DNA of 64,000 nucleotides from Sepiola atlantica. Taxonomy: Eukaryota; Mollusca; Cephalopoda; Sepiida; Sepiolidae. The stretch spans positions 45,680,700 to 45,744,699 of the forward strand of contig OY744531.1 in NCBI GenBank assembly GCA_963556195.1. Reading direction: 5' to 3'. Below, in pieces: positions 54,668 to 64,000 of the stretch. Below the pieces are notes generated by a model. That model made no database searches and was not told the origin of the DNA. It worked only from the letters and a program-made list of their open reading frames with translations. The first letter of the stretch is position 1. Each line of letters begins with the position of its first letter. Position numbers and translations under genes: made by a program.

Positions 54668-54943
54668 AGGTCCACCTTTTTTACTTCCGCACTCACTTTT
54701 TGTATCATGTGCAACACATCTTGGTCAATTAAATCCTCACATTGGTCCGTACCGGTCTGCTTTTTAATAAATCTGCATGTATTCCGCAGCTATTCGACTA
54801 TGGGATAATGACCAACCAACTTCCCGCACACCAAGAAACGTTCTCGCTTAGTTAGGCCGTCTGTGACTCCAGAAATTTCGTTTCCTCTTCCAAACATAAA
54901 CTTTCCTGCCGTATTCCGCTGTAATTTTAATCCAAGAGCCATT
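54668..54943 (-). mobile_element. Inverted internal segment of the gypsy-like element
   Basis: On the minus strand GMALGLKLQRNTAGKFMFGR, GNEISGVTDGLTKRERFLVC and GKLVGHYPIVE duplicate, in opposite orientation, the segment at 53905-54180. Intact over a 76-codon minus ORF (54790-55020), so this copy is better preserved than the plus one. Inversion breakpoints lie close to 54667 and 54944. Confidence 0.8.
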
Positions 54944-55240
54944 CCTGCCACACTAAAAATGGAATCGACGTGTGTAGAAGAAGTCATGAGGGAGTGGATA
55001 AAAAGGTAGCAAGCAACCAAAATTGTGGACTTGAAATCTGCCTACCTTCAAATTCATGTTGACAAGAAGCTGTGGCGGTATCAATTGGTCAAATACAAAG
55101 GTCAGATTTATTGCTTGATCAGACTAGGATTTGGACTGAATTCTGCACCAAAAATTATGACAGCAGTGCTTAAGACCGTGTTGTCCAAAGTCGATGCAGT
55201 GAAACGAGCCACCTGTTCTTATAACGATGATTGACTGTGG
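54944..55240 (+). pseudogene. Second reverse transcriptase segment
   Basis: Plus orientation resumes with the 'cctgccacactaaa' word and reads IVDLKSAYLQIHVDKKLWRY then GFGLNSAPKIMTAVLKTVLS, duplicating 53600-53770. It ends in Y-N-D-D in place of the motif C tetrad, and then jumps to integrase, so about 1 kb of RT-RNase H is deleted at 55230. Confidence 0.75.
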
Positions 55241-55862
55241 ACCCGGAAGAGTAGCAATATGGCGAAGGATAAAAACCGAAACGGCAGAAGAAGTAAATAA
55301 AGTTGTTGAGGAAGTGTTTATGGAGAGGAGGCCAGTAGAAGAGGTCCTAATGGACAACGGTATGTCCTTCCGCTCTGAGGTCTTTAGGGAGCTGTGTCAG
55401 AAATGGGGCGTTAAACAATATTTCAGAGCAGCGTACCGCCCAAGCGGTAATGAGATCATAGAAAGGCACCATCGAACGATAAAAGCTGTGGCAGCAAGAA
55501 GCCAAATTTCGCCCCAAGAAGCAGTCTTTTGGTATAACATGGCGCCGAAGGCTGGCCAAGATGAAATGTCAGTGCCACATCGATCAGTTTTCAAGTATGA
55601 ATGGCGACATTCACTGGCAATGACTGAGAGAGTGGAACGGGGGAAAGCAAGAATTACGGTGGGTGAAGAGGTGTGGGTGAAACCACCCAATGTCAGATGC
55701 ACGACCCGCTGGGGAAGAGGAACGTCAACTGATGTACTATCTAACAACAGTGTGTCAGTTAATGGAGTGCCCCGTCACGTATTAGATATACGGAGAGTTT
55801 CATTACCATCAGATGAAGAGGTTGTTGAAGTCCCCCAAGAAGAACCCGTACGAAGGTCGTAA
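55227..55862 (+). pseudogene. Integrase catalytic core with open frame
   Basis: MIDCGPGRVAIWRRI supplies the first catalytic Asp (D3), VLMDNGMSFRSEVF the second (D43) and GNEIIERHHRTIK the Glu (E79), with exactly 35 residues between D43 and E79 (DDE integrase). The C-terminal half has a VGEEVWVKPP block usual for gypsy integrase tails. The zinc-binding N-terminal domain is absent, lost at the 55230 junction, and the ATG is fortuitous. Open for 211 codons but not a complete protein. Confidence 0.8.
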
Positions 55863-55933
55863 CGCGAACGAAGACGGCCAGCGTGGATGACGGATTATGA
55901 AACCGATTATTGATCTTGAAGATCAAGGGAGCA

Positions 55934-56210
55934 TGTGGTTTGAGTTGCCCCCCTTTGCATATTGGCTGTTTGGAGAATTTGGAAGCTAAATGGCTCTGGT
56001 TGACAGTCAATTTGCATAGGTGAGGCAATAAGTAGTATAAAAACTGTACTTTTTTCATTGAGCTTTGAAGAGCTAGGGGAGAGGAGAGTGAGGCTGAAAG
56101 AAGAGACCCTGAAGTAAGAATTGTTCCTGAACTATTGATTACTGAGTTGAAGCAGAAAGAGATTAACAACTGTGGTTTGCCAGTTGGACTTTTATTTTAT
56201 TATTCTTCAC
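55934..56210 (+). mobile_element. 3' LTR of the plus gypsy-like element
   Basis: Begins TGTGGTTT, has the shared 'ggctctggttgacagtcaat' and 'gtataaaaactgtac' words of the 5' LTR, and stops at about 56210 where a minus-strand gag begins. About 80 bp shorter than the 5' LTR, which carries an internal duplication. Confidence 0.7.
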
Positions 56211-56883
56211 GGATTGACCACAGTGCCCAACAATGCCACACCGGAAACAGATAACACCCGGCCTTGGTCTCTCATCAGGTAGGACCTCTGACATCTAAAG
56301 CATTTTCCAACAAATTGATGTCTCCTCACTATATGATCTTCTTTACCAGGCTTGTTTGCGGTAAAGGTTGCAATTGCCCCAGTTCACTATGACGTTTCGC
56401 CAGCACCCTGACATACCTCAAGATCTCCTCTACCTCCATGGTTTCAATGTCAGTCATTCGTTGTAGTTCCATTGAGATGCGGTCAGGAAAACCACACACG
56501 AGAGCTATTTTAACTGTCTTTTCAAGACTTTGTCCCGTATATCCGGTTAACCCTGCTAATCGCCTTATATCTGCCGCATATACGCCCACTTATTCCCCGG
56601 TCCAAGTTACTCTTCTGAGCTTGTTATAAGCTTCAAAAGCACTCTCCGAAAATGCTGTCTTCAATCTTGTTTCAATCCTATCGGCATCTGCCTGGTACGC
56701 CTCTCCCATTTCCAAATAAACTGCTAGTGGATTCCCCTCCAAATACATTGGAATTAATGTTGATATGTCATCAATCTTTTGCAGCTTTGCAACCAGCTTC
56801 AGCTTATTAAGCTACGCGACCACAACGCATTCTCCTTTAAACGGCCTCAAAATGTCACTGCTTAATTTCACTCGTTCGCCCAT
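56211..56883 (-). pseudogene. gag remnant of a second, inverted gypsy-like element
   Basis: On the minus strand from 56883: MGERVKLSSDILRPFKGE, then LIPMYLEGNPLAVYLEMGEA, RLAGLTGYTGQSLEKTVKIA, LVCGFPDRISMELQRMTDIE and a knuckle CFRCGIVGHCG cut at its last cysteine. In-frame stops near 56590 and 56330. The break at 56211 falls inside the zinc knuckle and abuts the other element's LTR. Confidence 0.78.
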
Positions 56884-56910
56884 TTTCGCCGAAATAGCTT
56901 CTGGCTTATC

Positions 56911-57155
56911 CGTAAAAGAAAGCTTCTTGAAAAATAAAATTCTGATGCTCCACAAACTGCCAACTTCACCTCTTTCTCTCTGCACTTTACTTTGCTCACT
57001 GGGCAACAACACCTCTTCAATCCAAAGAGTACAGTTCTTATACTGATCAATCCACCCCCTTTTCAAATCGACTTGCAACCAGAGAATCTAGCGGTTAGAG
57101 ACTCTGGACAGTCAATTTGCAAAGGGAAGATAACTCAATTGGCGACTAAACCACA
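56911..57155 (-). mobile_element. 5' LTR of the inverted gypsy-like element
   Basis: Minus strand starts 'tgtggtttagtcgccaattg' at 57155, contains 'gtataagaactgtactcttt' and ends '...cttttacgg' just before the gag leader. This defines the outer edge of the inverted pair. Confidence 0.7.
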
Positions 57156-58480
57156 TCTCCTGTATTTCCATTTTTCATGGTCTCATCCTTCTTACTCTTC
57201 TCCCTTTGTTTTCTTATTTTCGGACTATTACGCTGTCTCGTAACACCGGTTCGTAGCTGTCACATGTCGAAGGCAATGGCTTACTCAGTACTTACTCGAC
57301 CTATATTGCATTTCCCCTTATTTATTTCTTCTTCGAAATCGAACTGTGTTGTGTTGTCCCTTGTTTCGTCCTCGTCGCCGAGTTGTCGCTTGTTACCTTA
57401 AATTTGTGTCGTCTAATTCGTCGTTGCTGCTACGCATCTTCTCATTGTCACTTTCTACTTCTGTGTTGTCTGTGACTAGAACCCGCGTTGTTCGTCGCTG
57501 TGCATATACCATTGTTGAGTTATAGAAGAAAAATTAAGGCTGTCAGTAGAGATTCTGCTTAACTATTCACGTGTCATATTCGTAGCCAAGTTCAGTTGTT
57601 TCTATGGGTATTTTCTCTGGTTTATCTTATGACTCGTCTATGTAGCTATTTCTCTTCCCATTTTTCTCTTCTCGCCTCTTTGTCTCTAGTTTCGCTGTTC
57701 CTTGTATTGGTCTTTTTGTAACACAACAATATATACCATCTTCATGGGAGCTAGAGATCCTCACATTTGGAAGCCTCACGCACGACTTTCCGTTGCCCTT
57801 CGGAGGAGACAAACAGAATCGTAACAGCTCTGTACTTGAAAAAATCATGAGACAACCATGTTGTTTACATCAAAACGGTCTGGTCGCCGGTGCAAGTTGA
57901 ATAGGACTTAACTATAAACAATCAAACACTGTCGGTTGCCGGGTACAAGGGGGCAGATCAACTGTCATCTGAGATACGTTAAAACCTGAAAATCTGTCTC
58001 TCTCTCTCTTTCTTTCCATCTCTTTTTCTCTCTCTCACTCTTGCTTAGTCTGCCGCGAAAGGTTTGAATGCAGTTCGTTGTTTGCTTGCGTATGCAACAG
58101 ATGCATGTCGCACGCCGTGCTCAGAAATTTCGAGTTTTTAAAATGTTTCTTCGGAAATGAATGAATTATATTTTTCTATATATAAAGTAACGTGTTGTTC
58201 CTTCATTACATGGTCTTAATTTTCAGAATTCGATGATCCCAGCGGATGATTAATTCTGAGGAGAGAAGCCAACCTAATGACGGTTAATGACGTCGCTGTG
58301 CAACGATTAAAGGACCCCCCCCCGGGTATGAACCACTTCCAAAGGAATGTAACGACCCTTTAGTCCGGTGAGCTGGTGCGTGCCGTGCCAAGACGAAAGA
58401 ACCCTTCCAGAAATGCCCTCTCTGCGCGAACACACGAAGTTATACTCTCCGGCAAACAGCCAGGTCACATTTTGACATGT
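57156..58480. other. Unassigned, moderately GC-rich block
   Basis: 57230-57560 has LTR-like texture ('gtaacaccggttcgtagctg') but no partner. CT-rich at 57990-58045. The C9 homopolymer at 58316-58324 adjoins 'gggtatgaaccacttcc'. No gene recognised; ORFs at 57627-57848 and 58376-58627 lack domains. Confidence 0.3.
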
Positions 58481-58734
58481 ATTTTTCTAGTTCTTCTTAC
58501 GCCATTCACAAAGTTGTCTATACTTACCACATATATCAATATTGTATTGTGTCATTTGCCATTGTTTGCTGTATGTGGCACCACCAAGCATTGGCATATT
58601 TTATCTGTGATCCTGTCAAAGGGATAGTGTCTATCTCTCACATCCGCAATATGCACTATCACACACATGAACGGCAGTTTAAACAAAACAAGACACAGCT
58701 AGACAATAGAATTCAGACACTGTCAAAAACAAGT

Positions 58735-59040
58735 GTTTTTCTCTGGATTCTGAGTAACAACAAACCTTCGAAATTCCCCAGCATTCTGCATCTATTTTCT
58801 GTAACCATTATAAATCATTTTGCCTTCTCGCATCACCCGATTACAATTGACTTCTTGTTGATATCAGTCGTTGGTTTTGTCTGGAATCTAAGTGACAAAG
58901 AGCCTTCTCGAGATCCCAATACTCTCTATGCCCTTTCCATTGGAGGTCTGAATGGTGATATCCTTCCATGGTCTTTTCATGCTCTCTTAAACATAATCGC
59001 CATATTGATAGCACCAACCGATGCTCATGCCATTATGATT
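58735..59040 (-). repeat. Interspersed repeat, two related blocks (family of 2.87-3.05 kb)
   Basis: 'ctctggattctgagtaacaa' (58741) and 'gtctggaatctaagtgacaa' (58878) head two blocks of similar order, each followed by 'ccttcg/ccttctcgaga' and 'attctgcatctattttct/actctctatgccctttcc'. The long plus ORF (58477-59046) is the antisense of this repeat and not a gene. Confidence 0.4.
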
Positions 59041-59084
59041 TTTTAAAAACATATTTGAGCAGTAACAAGGCACACCACCACTGT

Positions 59085-61310
59085 AGACGTAAGGGGTTAC
59101 TGAGAATTAGTGTGTAGGTTTTGGGTGACAACCCAAGTTAGGAGCAGTGTAGCGACATATCTGTTTACATTAGTTTAAAACCTCTGCATGTCGGTACTGT
59201 CGGGAAAACAGTGAACAGGGAGGGAGTTCCAGAGGCCAGCAGCACGAGGAAATAATTTATTTGAGTAAAAGGCTCTCCGACGTCTGGGGACTTCCACAGT
59301 GAATGGATAGGATTTAGCTGATTGTCGAGTTGGTCTAGTGAATTTACGTCGAGGGAGCACCACAGTAGCCAGTCTATCGGAGCACAATCCATTGAAGTAT
59401 TTGTAAAATAAGCACAAGGATGCAACATTGCGGCGATGGGACATGGGCTGGAGCTTGGTTATTAGTGAGGGACCTATTAAGTTGGCGACTCTTTTTTGGA
59501 CCTTGTCTAGGAGGGAGAGACTAGTGGATGATGCACCAGCCCAGATGTGACAACAATACCCCATGCATGGGCGGATGGTAGCTTTGTAGAGATACATGAT
59601 AATGTCAGGTGTGAGCAGTTTTATAGCATGGTAGAGGGAGCCCACCTTCTTTGCTGCAGCCTTGGCAATGTCTTCAATTTATGTTCCAATTCATGTTACA
59701 TGCGAATGTTAGGCCGAGGAGTTTGAATGTTTAACTCTCAAGTAGGGTGTGATTTGCCATGACAATCGGTGGTTGGAGAGGTGACTTGTAGTTATTGAAG
59801 GAAAGGAGCTTCAAAGTTACCAACCTTTTATGACCCCAATCCAATACAGCCTAGAGGTCATTTTCGAAGGATTCAGCTATTGCCACGAATATGATCGCGT
59901 CCATTTTGCCCACATGACGAGAGTAAAGCGTGGTGTCGTCAGCAAATATATCAATCTCAGACTCAATGTCATCAGGGAGAACATTTATGAAGATCAGAAA
60001 CAATAAAAGTCCAAGGATAAATCCCTGGGGTACACCAGCATTTATGTCATATTGCTTAGATAGACGGCGATCGAGTACAACCTTGATCTTTCTATTGGTT
60101 AGGAAGGATCTAATTATATTAAATATTTGCCCGGTAATACTGTATTAGCGTATTTTCAGGACGGGCCCTTTATGCTATACCTTGTCAAAGGACTTGAATA
60201 TATCAAGCGCTACTGTCCTAGCTTCACCTGCCTTGTCGCGTGTATGATACATGCGTTCAGAGATGACCGTTTGGATGTTTGCAGTAGATCGTGCTTGTCT
60301 AAATCATACTGGCGGTCAAGAAGAAGTTTAGCATAAACTAAGTGCCGGAATATCGCAAGATTGATTAAGGATTCAAATATTTTAGCAATGGCAGCTGCAC
60401 ATTTCGAGGTGAACCATAAGGAAGAGTTGCTAAATAATTTTTGCAGTGCCTGCTTTGACCCATTCGGTTAACTCATTTGCACACTGATCAGCAGGGAGTG
60501 AGAAGGGTTCCATCGATCATGCGTCGCTGATGTGATCTATGATTGACTCAAACTCAGCCTGCTCGTAGTATCTCGTTATTTTGAGCAACGGCTCATCAGC
60601 TTTAGGACGACTTTTAGGGGTATATTTTAAGGGTATATGAATCATTAGCACAATGTGATCAGCATTCCCGAGTGGGCTGTGAGCTTTCATCACACAAGCC
60701 TCAGGCATTGAGGTCAAGAACAGGTCTAAAAGTGAGGCTCGCTGTCTACTCGATCGGAGATGCGGGTCGAAAAATCGACAGTCTGAGAGAGGGAGTGAGC
60801 TAAGGAGAAATTATACGTAGAGTTGCCGGCTACGTCAGTATGACTGGAGTATTCCAACCAATCCCGGTGGTGTGCATTAAAATCTCCAAACACATGTATC
60901 TGGGCATTCCAGTCAAGTGAGAGTGCTCTATCTATGCTTTCAGAGTTTAGCAGGGTACAGTCTTGGGTCGAAGGGAAACGGTATAAGACATACAAGTTAC
61001 TAACGCTGTGATGTAAAGTCAATCTAAAGCAAATGTAGTCTTAGTCACCTATTTCTAACCTATGTTCTCTAGTCAGGGGAGGGTGTTCCGAACATAAACT
61101 CCTAGCCCGTGCATATGTTTGTCGGAGTCTTTACGGTAGAGTGGGAGGTATTCAGTCATGTCAAAGTGGTGAATATAGATTGAAGATTGAAGGTTTGTTT
61201 CACTTAGTGCTAGAATATCTGGGGAGTTTGTCAGGAGAAAGGTTTCTACGTCGTTGATGTTGGTTCTAAGTCCCCAGATTTTATGAATGCAAGCCTCAAG
61301 GGCGGAGGCG
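59085..61310 (-). mobile_element. LINE family A, long copy with endonuclease and reverse transcriptase remnants
   Basis: On the minus strand from 61300: GLRTNINDVETFLLTNSPDI then LALSETNLQSSI (AP-endonuclease N-terminus); HGLGVYVRN; LYRFPSTQDCTLLNSE; VFGDFNAHHRDWLEY (60880-60930); RT with LLLFLIFINVLPDDIESEID and FADDTTLYSRHVGKMD (about 59900-59990); then a 156-codon open C-terminal part (59175-59645) with [40 protein letters not shown] and GLWNSLPVHCFPDS. Frameshifts and stops lie between 59650 and 60850. Family A also occurs at 12252-14496 (plus) and 10730-10905. CR1/Jockey-superfamily assignment is by judgement. Not autonomous. Confidence 0.85.
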
Positions 61311-62140
61311 AAGGTGTTTTTAGTTGGGTGTCTGGTTTAGGTTCGATTTTATATTTTTCAATGACATGTTTGTTTTGATATAGAGTTGGGTGGACAAGGT
61401 GGATGCTTGTTAGATGCCAACAAGCTCACACAACCAGTCCATTACTCGCAACCTGGTCCATGGGTGTTATGGCCTCGGGAAAACCCACCGGAGATAACTG
61501 CAGAGTCCCTTTCCATGCGCGACATGGCACGTACAACTACCCACGGTATTATACAACTGATGATGGAGCAGCCATTCTTAGCGCCACCTAAAAGTTTGGG
61601 CTCCTGTCCTGTCAGTCGGAAACATCAGCCAGACAAACTGTCGAATCTGTACCCTCAACCTATCGGAATAACAGCGACCCAGACTGGTCATGTAAGACTT
61701 AGTGACGAAAAAACATTTCCCAAATTGCCCAAATAGAGAGAAAGAGAAACGGCATTCATTGTCCTAGTAAGGAAACAAGGTTAGGCACGGGGTGTTTTGA
61801 GGCGTCACAGCGTTGGTACTTCTGCGCCTGACTAATAGTCAAAGAAGGAGTGCAAAGGCCGGCGATAGGCAGAACCTATCTACTTCTTAAGCCATTGTAG
61901 GTTTGCAAACCAGATATTTTGTTCGAGATTCCAGCTCTAGGAAGGTTGTCAATTATGACTAAGGAGGCCTTCCTCCCCAACGACTTGCTGCCACGACGTA
62001 AGTAGTTGGTAACAAGATTTTATTATCAGAGATTTCCTTCTCTTAGATAGATGGCCTAACAAGGTCTTACGGATCCAACACACTGAGAGGGGAAAAAAGC
62101 CTACGCCCGTGTACTAGTCGGGTATTTCCGAGTTCCCGCA
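61311..62140 (-). mobile_element. Probable 5' region of the family A LINE
   Basis: Lies upstream of the endonuclease on the minus strand and is distinctly richer in GC than its surroundings, as LINE 5' UTR/ORF1 regions often are. The plus ORF at 61386-61736 (116 codons) has no recognisable domain and runs antisense to the element. Left-hand limit near 62140 is where composition drops back to AT-rich. Tentative. Confidence 0.4.
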
Positions 62141-62389
62141 GGTTAAGAAAAAACAAAAAAACTTATATATATTCATAAATATGTATATATGTAGATAGAA
62201 GTTTACCGTATACTCCAGAAGGAACAGAAAGTTGAAGATAAGTATTTTGAAGAGAAGACTGTCAGATTATATGATTTTTTTTATCCACTCTGTATTTTCA
62301 GTTACCTTAATTTTGTGTAAAATTATGTCTATGTTTCTAGTGTTTATGTAGGGTTTATATATTTGAGATTATCTGAGGTTGGTCGACGT

Positions 62390-62640
62390 TATCTTGCTTT
62401 ATGAGTTGGTTTCCACACTTGAGAATTTTTCTTAATATTACAGCTAGTTTTATTAGTGTGTTGTCAATCCCCTATTTGATTCCAATTTCTTCTAGTATGT
62501 TTCCAATTTTTTTCGTAACTGTTTCTGGTGCTCCTACTTTTATTGGTATTAGAGTGTGTTGTTTTCATGTTCCATACACCCTTCAAATCTTCGGCGAGCT
62601 CGATGCATTTACTTAGTTTTTGGTTTCGTTCATCTTCATC
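62390..62640 (-). mobile_element. LINE fragment, RT C-terminal tail (family D)
   Basis: On the minus strand TLIPIKVGAPETVTKNIGNI then LEEIGIKYGID and LAVILRKILKC match the 'IPIVIGALGTxPK ... ILRKVL' tail common at the C-terminus of some LINE RTs. Frameshifted upstream, where a W-N/E-H-K linker would be. Short dead remnant. Confidence 0.6.
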
Positions 62641-63186
62641 TTGTGAACATTAACACATCTGTCTCGATGTTAAAAGTGCATTCGCTTGTATAGTTCTCAG
62701 TCTGTTACTTTACCTTGCCACTCATGTCTGGTTTTGTATTCATTTTTAGTACTTTCTTACATTTACTGTTTTCCTGGGTTTTGTCCATCTTGGCTTTTAT
62801 TATTAGTATTAACTTGCTTATTTCGTTCGCTATCGCTTTACAGTTAAATTCCTATTCACTATTAGCAAAGCAGACAACACTACTGCTATTTTTACCTCAA
62901 ACTAAATTTCTTTCTTTTTCTTAATCTATCTTTATCGAACAAATTAATCAAGCTATTAAAAAATATTTATTAGGTCATATTTAGTATTCAGGGCAGGAGC
63001 AGCAGCAGTCTACGCCGACAGTGTAAAAAACGGTATTCTAAAAAGTTGACCGATATCAAGCCTTGAAAGAAACAGCAGCAGCCACTGCTACTCTGCTTAC
63101 TTGTTTTTAACCTTCGTATTCGTTTCTTCTCATACCACATTATTTTCTCTATACCGAAAAATTGGGCCAGACACACGTACGTTCAC
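62641..63186. other. No recognised features
   Basis: T-rich on the plus strand and may include more of the LINE remnant to about 62930, but no motif is readable. Confidence 0.3.

Positions 63187-63267
<81 letters not shown>
63187..63267. repeat. (ATT)n microsatellite
   Basis: About 26 perfect ATT units. Confidence 0.95.
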
Positions 63268-63753
63268 ATTGGAATTTCATTATAATTTTGATTTGCATTT
63301 TTACATATTCATGTGAGATAAATGTATATCATCTCACATGAATTCAGATCTGAATGAAGAAAAGAACAGGAAGCAACTGAAGACGGAAGACGACAAAGGA
63401 CGGATTTAATATCAATAAATGTCGAGGTAAATGGCCAAGCTGGTATTATGTTAGAAATGTGACCGCCGAATAAAGAGTTTAAAACGTACAAAAGATATTT
63501 CTGTTTAGAATTATTTAAAAACGAAAGACAATGTTTTTTTTTCTATCGAAAATGTTTTATATCTAATAGCTGCGTCTGTTTTTTGTTTTGTTTTCGTTTA
63601 ATTTAAAATTAGTCTTTCGTTTATATTCAGATATTCGTTGCAATAAAGTACTCTAGTAACATCTTAAAACAAAAATACATGCAAAAAAAAAATTTAAACG
63701 AATATGTATATATATTTATTAGAGAATGTCAGATATATATACAAACCCCCCCA
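63268..63753. other. No recognised features
   Basis: Small inverted word pair 'catgtgagat/atctcacatg' at 63310-63341. Otherwise AT-rich. Confidence 0.3.
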
Positions 63754-63754
63754 G

Positions 63755-63827
<73 letters not shown>
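63754..63827. repeat. (CA)n-(TA)n microsatellite
   Basis: Short CA run passing into pure (TA)n. Abuts the Tc1 fragment. Confidence 0.95.
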
Positions 63828-63832
<5 letters not shown>

Positions 63833-63834
63833 TC

Positions 63835-64000
63835 GACAAAATTATGGAAACACGTTGACACCCTCCCATGAAATCCATCTTTGTGAAGCTCTCGACAAGC
63901 AGTTTTTGTTGAAACAGAATTACTAAGATGATTGTTAAGCTCTTCTGTAATGTTGGGTGCCGTGGTTATGTGCCATTTCTTTACAATCCTCACAAGGGCT
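63835..64000 (-). pseudogene. Tc1/mariner transposase N-terminal fragment
   Basis: On the minus strand RIVKKWHITTAPNITEELNN then HLSNSVSTKTACRELHKDGF and HGRV match the second helix-turn-helix of Tc1-type transposases (typical order TAxxIxxELN...V S xRTxRRxLHxxGFHGR). It ends at the (TA)n, so it is truncated after about 50 residues, and continues past the right window edge upstream. The visible stretch has no stop, but it cannot encode a catalytic core. Confidence 0.75.

Noticed and set aside
58477..59046. 189-codon plus ORF
   Set aside because: Antisense to a diverged interspersed repeat (minus-strand VTQ-type peptide recurring at 2.9 kb), not a conserved gene.

Overview
This window reads as gene-poor, AT-rich invertebrate DNA, most likely from a mollusc and plausibly a cephalopod such as an octopus. 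I base that on three things: abundant (TA)n, (CA)n, (ATT)n and (CT)n microsatellites; several decayed non-LTR retrotransposon families, Tc1/mariner and Ty3/gypsy remnants; and an interspersed repeat ending in AAAC-type simple repeat that I associate with molluscs. I found no convincing host protein-coding exon, no real tRNA or rRNA gene, and nothing prokaryotic. The species call is inference.

Layout. 0-12 kb holds a Tc1/mariner transposase remnant at the left edge, a 228-bp palindrome, small dispersed repeats (one recurring five times in the window) and a Helitron-like 3' end near 10.6 kb. 12.25-14.5 kb is a 5'-truncated LINE (family A) with endonuclease and reverse transcriptase remnants; a second, longer copy lies on the minus strand at 59.1-61.3 kb. 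14.5-17.4 kb is rich in (TA)n. 21.3-23.0 kb is a different LINE (minus). 24.17-26.33 kb (minus) carries the only long intact ORF, a 718-codon Penelope-like reverse transcriptase. 37.4-38.9 kb is an inverted pair of degenerate 21-bp repeat arrays. 40-48 kb contains six C-terminal fragments of a third LINE family (B) and a diverged ~36-bp tandem array. 51.75-57.16 kb is a rearranged pair of Ty3/gypsy-like elements in opposite orientations. The right edge carries another Tc1/mariner fragment.

Most interesting content: a set of hammerhead-ribozyme (HHR) motifs not explained by any protein-coding feature. At least six well-formed copies from four sequence families lie at 16970-17035(+), 17197-17259(-), 32988-33053(+), 33649-33698(+), 33803-33858(-) and 34110-34164(-). 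A weaker copy lies at 44703-44760(+), and there are several truncated or decayed ones. Copies of two families differ by compensatory base pairs, which supports real RNA structure. Nearly all have a short AT-rich tail running into a (TA)n tract, and at two loci ribozyme elements of different families converge tail-to-tail on one shared (TA)n. A decayed family-A ribozyme lies upstream of the Penelope-like ORF in the same orientation, separated from it by (TA)n. HHRs are known in the terminal repeats of Penelope-like elements and in small ribozyme-bearing retroelements of metazoans. The simplest reading is that the PLE supplies reverse transcriptase and the short HHR-(TA)n units are its non-autonomous relatives. 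That functional link is inference.
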